From positions 364,067 to 428,066 of the forward strand of contig NZ_NIBV01000001.1 in the NCBI RefSeq assembly GCF_002632585.1: a stretch of DNA of 64,000 bases, in the 5' to 3' direction. The translations under genes and the position numbers were made by a program. Below, piece by piece: positions 1 to 8,700 of the stretch (its first letter is position 1; every line of letters begins with the position of its first letter). Below the pieces are notes generated by a model that saw only the letters and a list, made by a program, of their open reading frames with translations, made no database searches and was not told the DNA's origin. The stretch is from Xenorhabdus szentirmaii DSM 16338. GTDB taxonomy: Bacteria; Pseudomonadota; Gammaproteobacteria; Enterobacterales; Enterobacteriaceae.

Positions 1-340
1 GGAAATTGCTCAGTTTGCTCTTGTCGATTTTTTGCAGCATCCCTTCTTTACTCATTTTTGAGATAAAGTAAGTGGATGGCACCACTAAATCATAAGCGCC
101 GTCTTTATAAGTTTTCAGCTTGGTGTACATGCTCTCATTGGATTCATAGGTGGAATAAATCACCTTAATCCCAGTTTCTTTGGTGAACTGGTTGAGCAAA
201 CCAGGCGGAACATATTCAGTCCAGTTGTAGAAATACAGCGTCTTGCCATCATCTGCGGCAGCGGCATTCACCGAACCAATGCTTAATGCCATCATCCCGG
301 CGGCTAACAGACAGAACCACTTTTTCATGTTGTTTTTCAT
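1..340 (-). CDS. potD: Spermidine/putrescine ABC transporter periplasmic binding protein, N-terminal part
   Basis: Periplasmic polyamine-binding receptor that delivers substrate to the PotABC permease. The gene starts with ATG at 338-340 and runs off the left edge of the window, so only about 113 N-terminal residues are visible. They begin with a Sec signal peptide (MKNNMKKWFCLLAAG, then a hydrophobic stretch ending near VNA/AAA). A mature start resembling PotD follows (LYFYNWTEYVPPGLL). A second in-frame ATG lies four codons in. It follows potC on the same strand after a 218-bp gap that holds a hairpin, so it may also be separately expressed. The match to PotD is by recalled sequence resemblance and by the adjacent potABC genes. 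Confidence 0.93.
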   Translation of the reverse strand, partial: MKNNMKKWFCLLAAGMMALSIGSVNAAAADDGKTLYFYNWTEYVPPGLLNQFTKETGIKVIYSTYESNESMYTKLKTYKDGAYDLVVPSTYFISKMSKEGMLQKIDKSKLSNF

Positions 341-522
341 GCAGTGTTTCCCCTCGCAGTTGGTGCGTAAGTATCATATAGGTTCCGTGAACCTATCCCC
401 GAAAAAGCGGCTATTATAAGAGCGCTATTTAATGGGGTAAAGCCACTTATTCTTCACTGAATTAATGATTATGAAAGTAATTCCGATTGATACGGATAAA
501 AATGAAGTTATCAAGGAAATAA

Positions 523-549
523 AAGCGTAGCCAACCCGTGACTACGCTT
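523..549 (-). terminator. Hairpin between potC and potD
   Basis: A perfect 8-bp stem AAGCGTAG / CTACGCTT with an 11-nt loop sits just after the potC stop codon. There is no clean T-run on the minus strand, so it may act as an attenuator or an mRNA stability element that lowers or separates potD expression. A full terminator role is uncertain. Confidence 0.5.
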
Positions 550-558
550 AAACTGGCA

Positions 559-1338
559 TCAAGATTTACCCGTGCGATCCCGCATGACAAATTGGCTAAT
601 CAAGACCAAAACCAATGACATAAGCAGGAGAATCGCTGCCAATGCGTTCACTTCCGGCGAAACCCCGACTTTTACCATTGAATAGATTTTCAATGGCAGG
701 ATTTCATAGCTCGGCCCTGTTACAAACGAGGAAACAACCACGTCGTCCATCGACAGGGTAAAGCTCAATAACCAACCCGCCATAACGGCCGGCATCGCCA
801 GCGGCAGGATGATTTTACGCAGAATAGTTAACTCACTGGCACCCAAATCCCGGGCCGCTTCCAGCATTTTGACATCAAAGTCTTTCAGGCGGGAGTAAAC
901 CGTCACAACCACAAACGGCAGGCAAAACGTGATGTGCGAGAACAGCAGTGACCAGAACCCAAGCGAAACACCGAGCAGCATAAACAGCACCAGCAATGAA
1001 ATCGCCATCACGATATCCGGTGACATCATGACCACAAACAACATGCCGCCCACGAATTTCTTGCCACGGAACGAATAACGGTACAGGGCAACTGCGGTCA
1101 GGGAGCCAATCAGTGTCGCAAACGTGGCGGAGGTGACCGCCATCGTCAGGGAATGCCCTGCCGCTTGCAGCAAGCTGTCATTGGAGAACAGCAGGCTGTA
1201 CCATTCCGTGGTAAAACCCTGCCAGCTAATACCAAAGCGCGACTGGTTAAACGAACTGACCAGCAGGATAATAATCGGGATATACAGGTAAGCATAGACG
1301 ATGGCCATAAAGCCACTGCGCAACAGGCGTCCGATCAT
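559..1338 (-). CDS. potC: Spermidine/putrescine ABC transporter inner-membrane permease PotC
   Basis: One of the two membrane permease subunits of the polyamine importer. The 259-residue protein has about six hydrophobic segments. It carries the binding-protein-dependent permease (EAA) loop near residues 160-180 ([20 protein letters not shown]), which contacts the PotA ATPase. Length fits the family. The start overlaps the end of potB by 4 bp (stop and start share bases), so the two are translationally coupled. Gene order potA-potB-potC-potD matches the enterobacterial operon. Confidence 0.96.
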   Translation of the reverse strand: MIGRLLRSGFMAIVYAYLYIPIIILLVSSFNQSRFGISWQGFTTEWYSLLFSNDSLLQAAGHSLTMAVTSATFATLIGSLTAVALYRYSFRGKKFVGGMLFVVMMSPDIVMAISLLVLFMLLGVSLGFWSLLFSHITFCLPFVVVTVYSRLKDFDVKMLEAARDLGASELTILRKIILPLAMPAVMAGWLLSFTLSMDDVVVSSFVTGPSYEILPLKIYSMVKVGVSPEVNALAAILLLMSLVLVLISQFVMRDRTGKS

Positions 1339-2195
1339 TCCAGTTCCACCTTCTTGTTCAGCAGCTTCGCCGCACGATAATAGACGAACAGCATCAATCC
1401 CATCACCAGCGTCAGGCAGATACTGGTTGCCGCCCCAAACGGCCAGTCACGGATATTGAGGAACTGGCTCTTGATCACATTCCCGATCAGCAGATTTTTC
1501 GCCCCGCCCATCAAATCCGCCACATAGAACAGCCCCATTGCAGGCAGCAAGACCAACAGGCAACCGGCAATAATGCCCGGCATTGTCAATGGGATGATAA
1601 TGCGGATGAACGTCTGCAATTTGCCTGCTCCCAAATCCCGTGCCGCTTCCAGACAAGGTTTATCCAGCTTCTCGATACTGGAATAGAGCGGCATCACCAT
1701 AAACGGCAACAGGATATAAACCAGCCCCAGTACAACCGCTTCGGGGGTATACATAATGCGCAGTGGTTTTTCGATAATCCCAGTCCACAGCAGAAAATCA
1801 TTCAGGTAGCCGCGGGTGCTGAGGAACATTTTCAGGCCATAAATACGGATTAACGAGTTTGTCCAGAACGGGACGATCAGCAGGAACAGCATGAGCGGAC
1901 GCAGTTTCTTCGGCATACGCGCCAGAAAGAAAGCGAACGGATAGCCAATCACCAGACAGCACAGCGTCGCCACAACCGCCATGTTCAGCGAATGCAGCAA
2001 CACTTCGGCATATAGCGGATCGAACAACCGGGTATAGTTATCCAGCGAAAAGACCATCTGCACCAGATTGGCATCATCACGGGTCAGGAAGCTGGTTCCG
2101 ATAATCATCAGGTTCGGCAGGAAAACAAACAGCATCAACCACGATACCATGCCTGTAATGACGATATTCTGGAATAGTTTACGCGTCTTCTTCAT
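1335..2195 (-). CDS. potB: Spermidine/putrescine ABC transporter inner-membrane permease PotB
   Basis: Partner permease of PotC. The ATG at 2193-2195 ([10 protein letters not shown]) is chosen over a start four codons upstream because it matches the family N-terminus. This gives 286 residues. Several membrane segments are visible, and the EAA loop ([21 protein letters not shown]) lies in the second half of the protein. The start lies inside the end of potA (17-bp overlap), typical of coupled ABC operons. Confidence 0.95.
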   Translation of the reverse strand: MKKTRKLFQNIVITGMVSWLMLFVFLPNLMIIGTSFLTRDDANLVQMVFSLDNYTRLFDPLYAEVLLHSLNMAVVATLCCLVIGYPFAFFLARMPKKLRPLMLFLLIVPFWTNSLIRIYGLKMFLSTRGYLNDFLLWTGIIEKPLRIMYTPEAVVLGLVYILLPFMVMPLYSSIEKLDKPCLEAARDLGAGKLQTFIRIIIPLTMPGIIAGCLLVLLPAMGLFYVADLMGGAKNLLIGNVIKSQFLNIRDWPFGAATSICLTLVMGLMLFVYYRAAKLLNKKVELE

Positions 2196-3294
2196 CGACC
2201 AGCACAACCTCCCAGCTCTCTACCCAAGTGACGGCGATCTTCTGGTTCAGGGAATGGTCAACATCAGGATCATCTTCATTGAAGAATTCACTGACCATCA
2301 CCATTTTTCCATTTTCCATCTCGACCACAGAATCCAGTGTCATGCCTTTGTAGTTACGTTCACGAACATAACCAATCAGGCCGGATAACTGCTCGCCGTT
2401 ATTGATTTCTTCAACGCGCAGGTCTTCCGGACGCAACAACACTTTCAGTGTCTGCCCGACAGTCACCGGCAACGCGGTGAAAATATCGCATTCATGGCCT
2501 TCAACATTGGCGCGTATCCGCTGCTCATCGATGCGATGCAATACATTGGCATCAAAAATATTGATTTCGCCGATAAAGCGGGCAACGAACAGGTTTTTCG
2601 GCTCTTCATAAATCTCACGCGGAGAGCCATCCTGCTCAATGCGGCCGTCACGCATCACCACGATCCGGTCTGACATGACCAGCGCTTCTTCCTGATCATG
2701 GGTCACGAAGATAAAAGTAATGCCGAGCTTGCGCTGAAGTGCCTTCAGCTCATTTTGCATCTGTTTGCGTAACTTGTAATCGAGCGCAGACAGCGATTCA
2801 TCCAGCAACAAGACTTTCGGTTTATTCACCACCGCGCGGGCAATCGCCACACGTTGCTGCTGACCACCAGAAAGCTGTGCCGGTTTACGCTGGGCAAACT
2901 CTTCAAGCTGCACCATGCGCAAGGCTTCCTCAACACGCGGAGCAATCTCTTTTTCCGGTGTTTTCTGCATGCGAAGCCCGAAAGCGACGTTTTCAAATAC
3001 GGTCATATGGGGGAACAGGGCGTAACTTTGGAAGACCGTATTCACATGACGGTGTTCAGCAGGGATATCAGTAATATCCTGCCCTTCCAGTAAAATTTGG
3101 CCGCTGTCCGCATCTTCCAGCCCGGCAATCAGACGGAGTACTGTGGTTTTGCCACAACCGGATGGCCCAAGAATGGTCAGGAACTCGCCATCATTGATTG
3201 TCAGATCGAGCTGTGAAATAACTTGTTTGCCGTCAAAGCCCTTGCTCAAGGCTTTCAATTCCACAAGTGGAGTCAGAGAGGTATTCTCAGTCAT
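2179..3294 (-). CDS. potA: Spermidine/putrescine ABC transporter ATPase PotA
   Basis: ATP-hydrolysing subunit that drives polyamine import. The 371-residue protein shows the Walker A motif GPSGCGKTT near residues 43-51, the ABC signature [14 protein letters not shown], Walker [13 protein letters not shown] and the switch His in [12 protein letters not shown]-terminal TOBE-type regulatory domain follows ([11 protein letters not shown]). It is the first gene of the operon on the minus strand, so the promoter should lie in the AT-rich region 3295-3600. Confidence 0.97.
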   Translation of the reverse strand: MTENTSLTPLVELKALSKGFDGKQVISQLDLTINDGEFLTILGPSGCGKTTVLRLIAGLEDADSGQILLEGQDITDIPAEHRHVNTVFQSYALFPHMTVFENVAFGLRMQKTPEKEIAPRVEEALRMVQLEEFAQRKPAQLSGGQQQRVAIARAVVNKPKVLLLDESLSALDYKLRKQMQNELKALQRKLGITFIFVTHDQEEALVMSDRIVVMRDGRIEQDGSPREIYEEPKNLFVARFIGEINIFDANVLHRIDEQRIRANVEGHECDIFTALPVTVGQTLKVLLRPEDLRVEEINNGEQLSGLIGYVRERNYKGMTLDSVVEMENGKMVMVSEFFNEDDPDVDHSLNQKIAVTWVESWEVVLVDEEDA

Positions 3295-4035
3295 TTATGC
3301 TATCATCTATCCCTTGGAATAATGCAGATAGAACCGCCACGGGAAAAGACTGTGTCAGCCAGCAGGAGGCATCATATCTCCGCTGAAGCTCAAAGCCAGT
3401 GGCGCCGGTTGAAATTACGAAGCGCGCATAATAAACGCAGTAAGCCCAAATTGAAAGCTGAAACGCTGACAATATGTCATTTTTTATTATCATTTCATGA
3501 ATATTAACTTTGAAGCATCATTTTGAACCTGTTCCCCCTATTGGAAATCATTTCCTGATGATTGTTTTTCAATCAAATCCAACTTATTGTTTTTCAAAAA
3601 CATCAAAGTCACTTTAATTGTGGTTTCGGCATGACTGGCTGATTTTTCCAGTCAATTCCCGTATTATTTCCTTTATTAGGATTTCCTGCTTTCCTGTAAC
3701 CCTGATAACACTTATCTTAATAATGGATTCGTTTTCTGGTCGTATTGCTTACAAATCCATCATCTTATTGAATTAACATAAGAAATAAAAAAGATAATTT
3801 ATTTATGAGGTGAATCCATCAGCCGATAAATTATAAGAAATAACGCCAGCATGTTATTACTGGCGTTTATTATAATATAAATATTGATATAAACTCTGGA
3901 CACAAAATACAATGCTTTTGGGGCTGCCCTAAGTAGCTGTTCCTAATATTGATACACTTTTGCTGTACCCTGCCTATTTCCTGGGAATGGACTCGCCGTC
4001 TCCATAACGCGACGCATTTTTTTCAACAGCTGCCA
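3295..4035. other. Intergenic region upstream of potA
   Basis: No convincing gene is visible on either strand over about 740 bp. It should hold the potA promoter near 3300-3500. Two perfect hairpins stand out: TGACTGG/CCAGTCA at 3632-3654, and the terminator-like stem at 3842-3867, which has no obvious gene in front of it. The rest is AT-rich. Confidence 0.6.
3842..3867 (+). terminator. Orphan intrinsic terminator
   Basis: Perfect 8-bp stem AACGCCAG / CTGGCGTT with a 10-nt loop, followed by TTATTATAAT. No protein gene ends just before it on the plus strand, so it may close a small RNA transcribed from 3600-3840. It could equally be a leftover of a lost gene. Confidence 0.5.
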
Positions 4036-4172
4036 CATGGATTTCAAGTTGCATCGCGGCGGCAAGGGAATGAATCCCCGGGAGCATAGATAACCGTCTA
4101 TTTATAAAAACGGTGACTGGGGTGAATGAGTGCAACCAACAAAGAGGCAACTCGAAAGACGAAGAGTATATA
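4036..4172. repeat. ERIC-type intergenic repeat
   Basis: The left part reads as an ERIC left arm (TTTCAAGTTGCATCGC, then GAATCCCCGGGAGCATAG). The right part reads as the ERIC right arm (GTGACTGGGGTGAATGAG, then CAACTCGAAAGACGAAGAG, GTATA). The centre is slightly longer than the classical 127-bp consensus. Such elements are common in intergenic DNA of Xenorhabdus and Photorhabdus. It abuts an IS630 fragment. Confidence 0.8.
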
Positions 4173-4319
4173 ACTGCAACAATGATTACGGGTCATTGTT
4201 TCATGAAGTGCTAACCATAATTTTTCAATCGCATTTACCCAAGGCGAATAAATAGTGCCTGCAATAAACAGTTCAAGTAACCATTCCTGCTTGTACTGGC
4301 TGAGTCTACTTTTTCTCAT
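4173..4319 (-). pseudogene. IS630-family transposase C-terminal remnant
   Basis: A short reading frame (open from 4319 to 4098) carries YSPWVNAIEKLWLALHETMT. This is the conserved region around the last catalytic acid (E of IEKLW) of IS630/Tc1-like DDE transposases. Only about 48 residues of a roughly 340-residue protein remain. The frame then runs into the ERIC element, so its C-terminus is not transposase sequence. No terminal repeats were found. Non-functional relic. Confidence 0.8.
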
Positions 4320-4481
4320 GATACTAGCCTAGATGATATTAGTTATCTGGGACAGTCCCTAATTGAATTGTAAACGTACGGAGAACCACACCTCGCACGC
4401 ATTCCATTCCATTTGAGATACAGCAATTAACTGTGGATTTACATCGCATGGCAAGGATTAAGGCTTACGTGGGATCACACC

Positions 4482-4730
4482 ATGATGCAGCTATACCCTT
4501 CTCCGTTTAATACCTGCGATTTCTTTGTCGATTTCCCGTCTTGGCTGCCTTTGCATGAATGGGTACCTTCCGTATTTCAGGCGTATGGCGATTATTCAAT
4601 ACAACAATGGAAATTTCTGACACTGGACATGCCCCAATGGCTGATTGGTATTTTTGCCGCTTATTTGGTTGTTGGCGTGTTGGTGTTGGTGAGTCAGGGG
4701 GTTCGGGTGCGTAATAACTACTTTAGCTGA
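4482..4730 (+). CDS. Small inner-membrane protein of unknown function (82 aa)
   Basis: An 82-residue protein with an aromatic, proline-rich N-terminus ([16 protein letters not shown]) and one clear membrane segment near residues 52-72 ([20 protein letters not shown]), ending in a basic tail. I do not recognise the family. A strong terminator follows the stop codon by 6 bp, which supports a real transcript. A decayed copy of its first third lies at 5561-5640, beyond the toxin-antitoxin pair. The start could be either of two adjacent ATGs. Confidence 0.7.
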   Translation: MMQLYPSPFNTCDFFVDFPSWLPLHEWVPSVFQAYGDYSIQQWKFLTLDMPQWLIGIFAAYLVVGVLVLVSQGVRVRNNYFS

Positions 4731-4736
4731 GATAAA

Positions 4737-4780
4737 AAACTGCCCCTTGTTGTTGATGGAAATAACTTCAGGGGCAGTTT
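4737..4780 (+). terminator. Intrinsic terminator after the 82-aa membrane protein
   Basis: Perfect 11-bp stem AAACTGCCCCT / AGGGGCAGTTT with a 22-nt loop, followed by GGTTTTG. It is symmetric and could also terminate minus-strand transcription from the vapC gene at 4840. Confidence 0.85.
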
Positions 4781-4839
4781 GGTTTTGAAGACCTTATTTG
4801 CGATTTTACGCGCACTACAATAAATATCCCACCTCTTAA

Positions 4840-5241
4840 CTATCTGTTAGAAATCACAGTAATATAATCACTGACATAATCTATCAGCTTAATATCACTC
4901 GTAATGAGAGGGATATTATTATGTTTAGCTTGAGCAACAATAAGCCTATCAAACGGATCTTTATGCAGTTTTTCGGGCAAACCACATATAACAAGTGTAT
5001 GTTCGCTTTTAATGGGGATTTCAATCAAGCCAGCTTCAAACAGCCCATCTCTGAACTCTTTAGGATCTATAGAGAAATTGGGTTTGTTCAGATTACTTTT
5101 AATGACAACTTCCCATATAGAAGCTGAGCTAAAACAAAGCGTTTTATCGGTATCTTCAAGAAGATCAACAACATCCGTTTTCAGTTTTTCTGGTTCATAT
5201 GCCATGAATAGCAAGATATTGGTATCTAACAGCAATTCCAT
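4840..5241 (-). CDS. vapC: PIN-domain toxin (VapC family)
   Basis: A 133-residue PIN-fold protein, probably an endoribonuclease that arrests translation when the antitoxin is lost. Expected acidic residues are visible: Asp in LLLDTNIL near the N-terminus, Glu in SSASIWEVVIKS near residue 44, Asp residues in KDPFDRLIVAQA near residues 93-98, and a final Asp in LITSDIKL. Length is normal for VapC. It follows the antitoxin with the start overlapping the antitoxin stop, the usual coupling of type II modules. The subgroup resembles PIN toxins paired with Phd/YefM antitoxins. Confidence 0.9.
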   Translation of the reverse strand: MELLLDTNILLFMAYEPEKLKTDVVDLLEDTDKTLCFSSASIWEVVIKSNLNKPNFSIDPKEFRDGLFEAGLIEIPIKSEHTLVICGLPEKLHKDPFDRLIVAQAKHNNIPLITSDIKLIDYVSDYITVISNR

Positions 5242-5486
5242 TATGAGTATTTCCCTTCGAACATATCCACAAGTTCAGTGTTGTCCATGTCATCAAAATC
5301 TGTGGGAATACGACCTTTGCCTTTGAGAAAACCTAATTTACGCTTAGGCTTCTCTTCTCTGTATGCGATAACTTTAACCAGAGCATGGCCATTCTTAGCA
5401 ATGATCACGGGTTCTCCAGTGCGCGCAACTTCCTGAACAATTCTGGACAGATTAGTTTTTGCATCGTAGATGTTAACTTTTTCCAT
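5241..5486 (-). CDS. Phd/YefM-family antitoxin
   Basis: An 81-residue protein with the Phd/YefM N-terminal fold (INIYDAKTNLSRIV-like opening, TGEPVIIAKNGHALVKVI core). This part binds DNA and represses the operon. The acidic, flexible C-terminal tail (DFDDMDNTELVDMFEGK) should wrap the toxin. It is the first gene of the pair, and its stop codon overlaps the vapC start. The promoter and operator should lie in 5487-5560. Family assignment is secure from the N-terminal pattern; the exact partner specificity is inferred from adjacency. Confidence 0.9.
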   Translation of the reverse strand: MEKVNIYDAKTNLSRIVQEVARTGEPVIIAKNGHALVKVIAYREEKPKRKLGFLKGKGRIPTDFDDMDNTELVDMFEGKYS

Positions 5487-5560
5487 AGCACCACCTCTTG
5501 ATGTATATATTTTATATCATACATTCCACACTTGGTCAGGTCAACTTGGTTAGACCACAC

Positions 5561-5640
5561 ATTTAGCACCTGCGATTTCTTTGTCAATTTCCCATTTTGG
5601 CTGCCATTGCATGAGTGGTTACCTTCCGTGTTTTAGGCGA
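5561..5640 (+). pseudogene. Decayed partial copy of the 82-aa membrane protein gene
   Basis: About 80 bp here match 4507-4585 closely and stay in frame: [22 protein letters not shown] against [22 protein letters not shown] in shortened form. The copy then hits TAG where the intact gene has CAG. Only the N-terminal third is present. It and the intact copy flank the toxin-antitoxin pair in direct orientation. Confidence 0.8.
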
Positions 5641-5708
5641 TCTCTACCAAAGTAGCACTCAAATGCAGAAAATAACTTTATTTATAATAGGTTGTGTTTT
5701 CTAAAAAT

Positions 5709-5734
5709 AAACCCCGTTATTTTCAACGGGGTTT
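5709..5734 (-). terminator. Intrinsic terminator after the invasin gene
   Basis: Perfect 10-bp stem AAACCCCGTT / AACGGGGTTT with a 6-nt loop, 58 bp beyond the invasin stop codon. A-rich sequence on the plus strand at 5702-5710 supplies a T-run on the minus strand. Confidence 0.85.
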
Positions 5735-5791
5735 ATCAACTATCTAACGATGTTTTTATGAAACAATATCTTGATATAAAGGGATTATTTT

Positions 5792-8700
5792 TTACTGGAG
5801 ACAAATTACATAAAGAAGTGCCGCCGGGTCCCAAGACGTATCAGGATCAGGACCATTAGTACCATCACTTAGATCCATGGCCTTATAACCTTGGGGAACA
5901 GTCGTCTTTCCTGTTGTGGCTGACCAATACCGATCATTTGTAGGCCAACCCGTTTTACTATGAATGCCATTTCCATAAGAATTATATAAACTTGTAAGGT
6001 CCTTCCATATCGGTAAGTAACCACTGCCACAATAACTTACAGCCTGTGAATGTTTAAATTGAGCCCAGGATTCGTTGCTACTGCTCCAACCAACATGACC
6101 ACGAGCCGAAGACCCTACTTCTTCTCTCAATCTGGGTCGCTTAAATGTGTTTCCATTCTGACTTCTTAACGTATTAGGCATATGTCCCCAATAATTAGCC
6201 TGATCCGTATCAGGGCTGGTAATTACCGTAAAAATAACATCCAGTGTTTTGGTTTGAGGTGTACTTTCATTGACCGTTATCGACAATGTTGTCCTTGTCC
6301 CAATCCCGTCAGGGTCAGTGACATTGATAATAAGATTACCTTTGTCATCCGTATGCCCCGTGTAAGTAACTCCACTTCCTTCCAGCACACCTTCTTCCGC
6401 TTGCAATTTTACCGTCACTTTGTCTGCGTCCACTGGTGCCTTTTGACGATTCATGGCCGTCAGCTTAATGGTGACAGGTACACCCCCAATAGGATTATCT
6501 GCGTTGGTTGTATTAATAGCGAGTTTAATCGGGTCCGGATCCGTTTTCTTCACTTTAACCGCTAGCGTGCCATCAGCCTCCTCTGGCTCTTTACTCGAGG
6601 TTATCGTGAAATCAGTCGCCGTGCCCTTCATTGAACCATCCGGGTTGGCACCGACAGCGCTGGCAAATTCCTTGGAGTTTGCATCAAGCGAGTTTCCGAT
6701 GGCCTTATCACTTCGCCCTTGTACAGACAAAGCGATAAGCCGGCCATAATGTTTTGTTTTATCCAACGGGAAATCGGGCACTTTATGCGGTTGGTCATGA
6801 ATATCTTGTCCTGCATCCACTGGCTTGCCTTCAGATTCCAATCGACTCTTTGTGGTGGGTTCTTGAGTGGGAGCAAAGTCGTCCCACAAATAGATGCTAC
6901 TATCAGTAGTTTTCCCTCCTTTTGAGGCAAAATTATAGGTTCCTCTCAGTGCCTTACCCCCGTCAGGCGTACCCACTAAGGTTAATTCCAGCTTCGTGAT
7001 TTCCGGGCCTTTTTTAGGGTCAATGACTCGCCCATGGCCATCACTGCCACCGGAATAGTCGTTGCCTTGCGTATCCATACTGGAATTGACCTTCAACTCC
7101 TTACCGATAATCGGCTTAATCGTGTTGCCATCATTATGCTTCGGCTGCACCCTGATTTCGATAAAGTGATCGACATCCTCGTCCGTAGCGGCATAACTCG
7201 GCACTTCACCCGATTGAGTAATGGTACCGCTGGCATTCGGGATGGGAACGGCATTTTTCTCGTCAGGCTTCTCATGATCATCCTTAAACGACGGTATCCG
7301 ATACCAGGTGTATTCCGTGTGATCTGCCGGATCGCCACCGTTAGCATCAAACTCATAGCTGGCGGTCAAAGCATAACCCTCCCCGACCGTAAGGTAGCCA
7401 TCTAATTTGAGATTCTTGACAATAGGTTTCGCATTCATATCCACGATAGTACCGGTGTCCTTACCATTTTCTGTTCCGCCACCGCTGGTGTGGTTCCCGG
7501 GTGTTCCCGGTACGGTGGTGATCTGCTTAATGCCATCCGGATTTTCCTGTCCGGTGACGTTAGCCGGCAGAATGGACACCACAATCACTTTACCTGAAAG
7601 GGTTTCCGTCCCTCTTGGTGTTAAGGTGAACTTGGCCTGGCCTTTTTTATCCCCTTCAGCCGGTTGAGTGACATCTTGCCAGTCTTTATCCGCAACGGTA
7701 TCGCCCTGGATTTCCCAGACAAACCGTGACTTATCCCGCTTATCCCCGCCATTGGGCACGAATTGATAACTCACGGTCAGGGTCACTGGCATCTTCAGCT
7801 CACCGTTCAACTCCAGCCCATCTACCTGCGGTTTAGCATTTGGATCGGGCACGCCACCCTTTCCATTGCCGCCGGTAATATGGCCACCGTTGCTCGCATG
7901 GTTGACATCCGTGGTGGCAGGTGCTTTCGCCCGCAGGTTAGCCTCGTTCGCCGCCAGGATGGACACTTCCAGTACAATACCGATATCGTCATTGCCTATC
8001 ACATAGGCGACTTTGTCCTTATCGGCTGCGCCGGCAGCCACTCGGCCTTCCCCGTTTGTCTGTGCCAGCTCGATCGGCTCTTTGGAGCCGGCCGCGTCTG
8101 CCAGTTTCATAACCCGGTCAGCGGTGGTGCCTTCGGTTCCCCACACGTAGAACGACCGGTCGGTGGTATTGCCATCCTGTGCACTGAACTGGTAGATGGC
8201 CCGCAAGGTTTTACCGACACCAATTTCTCCCTCTAAGTAGTTGATATTGACACTCGGTGCCTTATTTTCATCAAACTCCAGCTCGAACGGTTGTGGATTT
8301 TTCTTTCCGTCAACGGTCGTGGTCACTGCCCAATGTCCGGTTTTTGTCCCAGCCGTGATCACCACTTCATACACCCCATCACCGATTTCTTTCACGTCTT
8401 CGATAATCGGATCTTCGCCTTCTCCTTTCAGTGTGGCGTTATCACCGGTTACGATGATGCTGTCTTTGGCACCGTAAATAGGCTTGTCATCGCCATCCTT
8501 CAAGGTAATACGCAACGTTTTCGTGGTATGGCCATCTGCCGGCAGGGCTTTGCTGCCATCGGCAGGGTCAACCTCAGGGCTTTTCGGGTTTAATTTGTCC
8601 GCCAGTGATTTCCCAAATGTGACGGTCGTCGGTTTCGTCTCTACCCGTTTACCGAACACTTCGGGGGCTAATTCCCATTTGCCTTTTTTATCGCCGGCGG

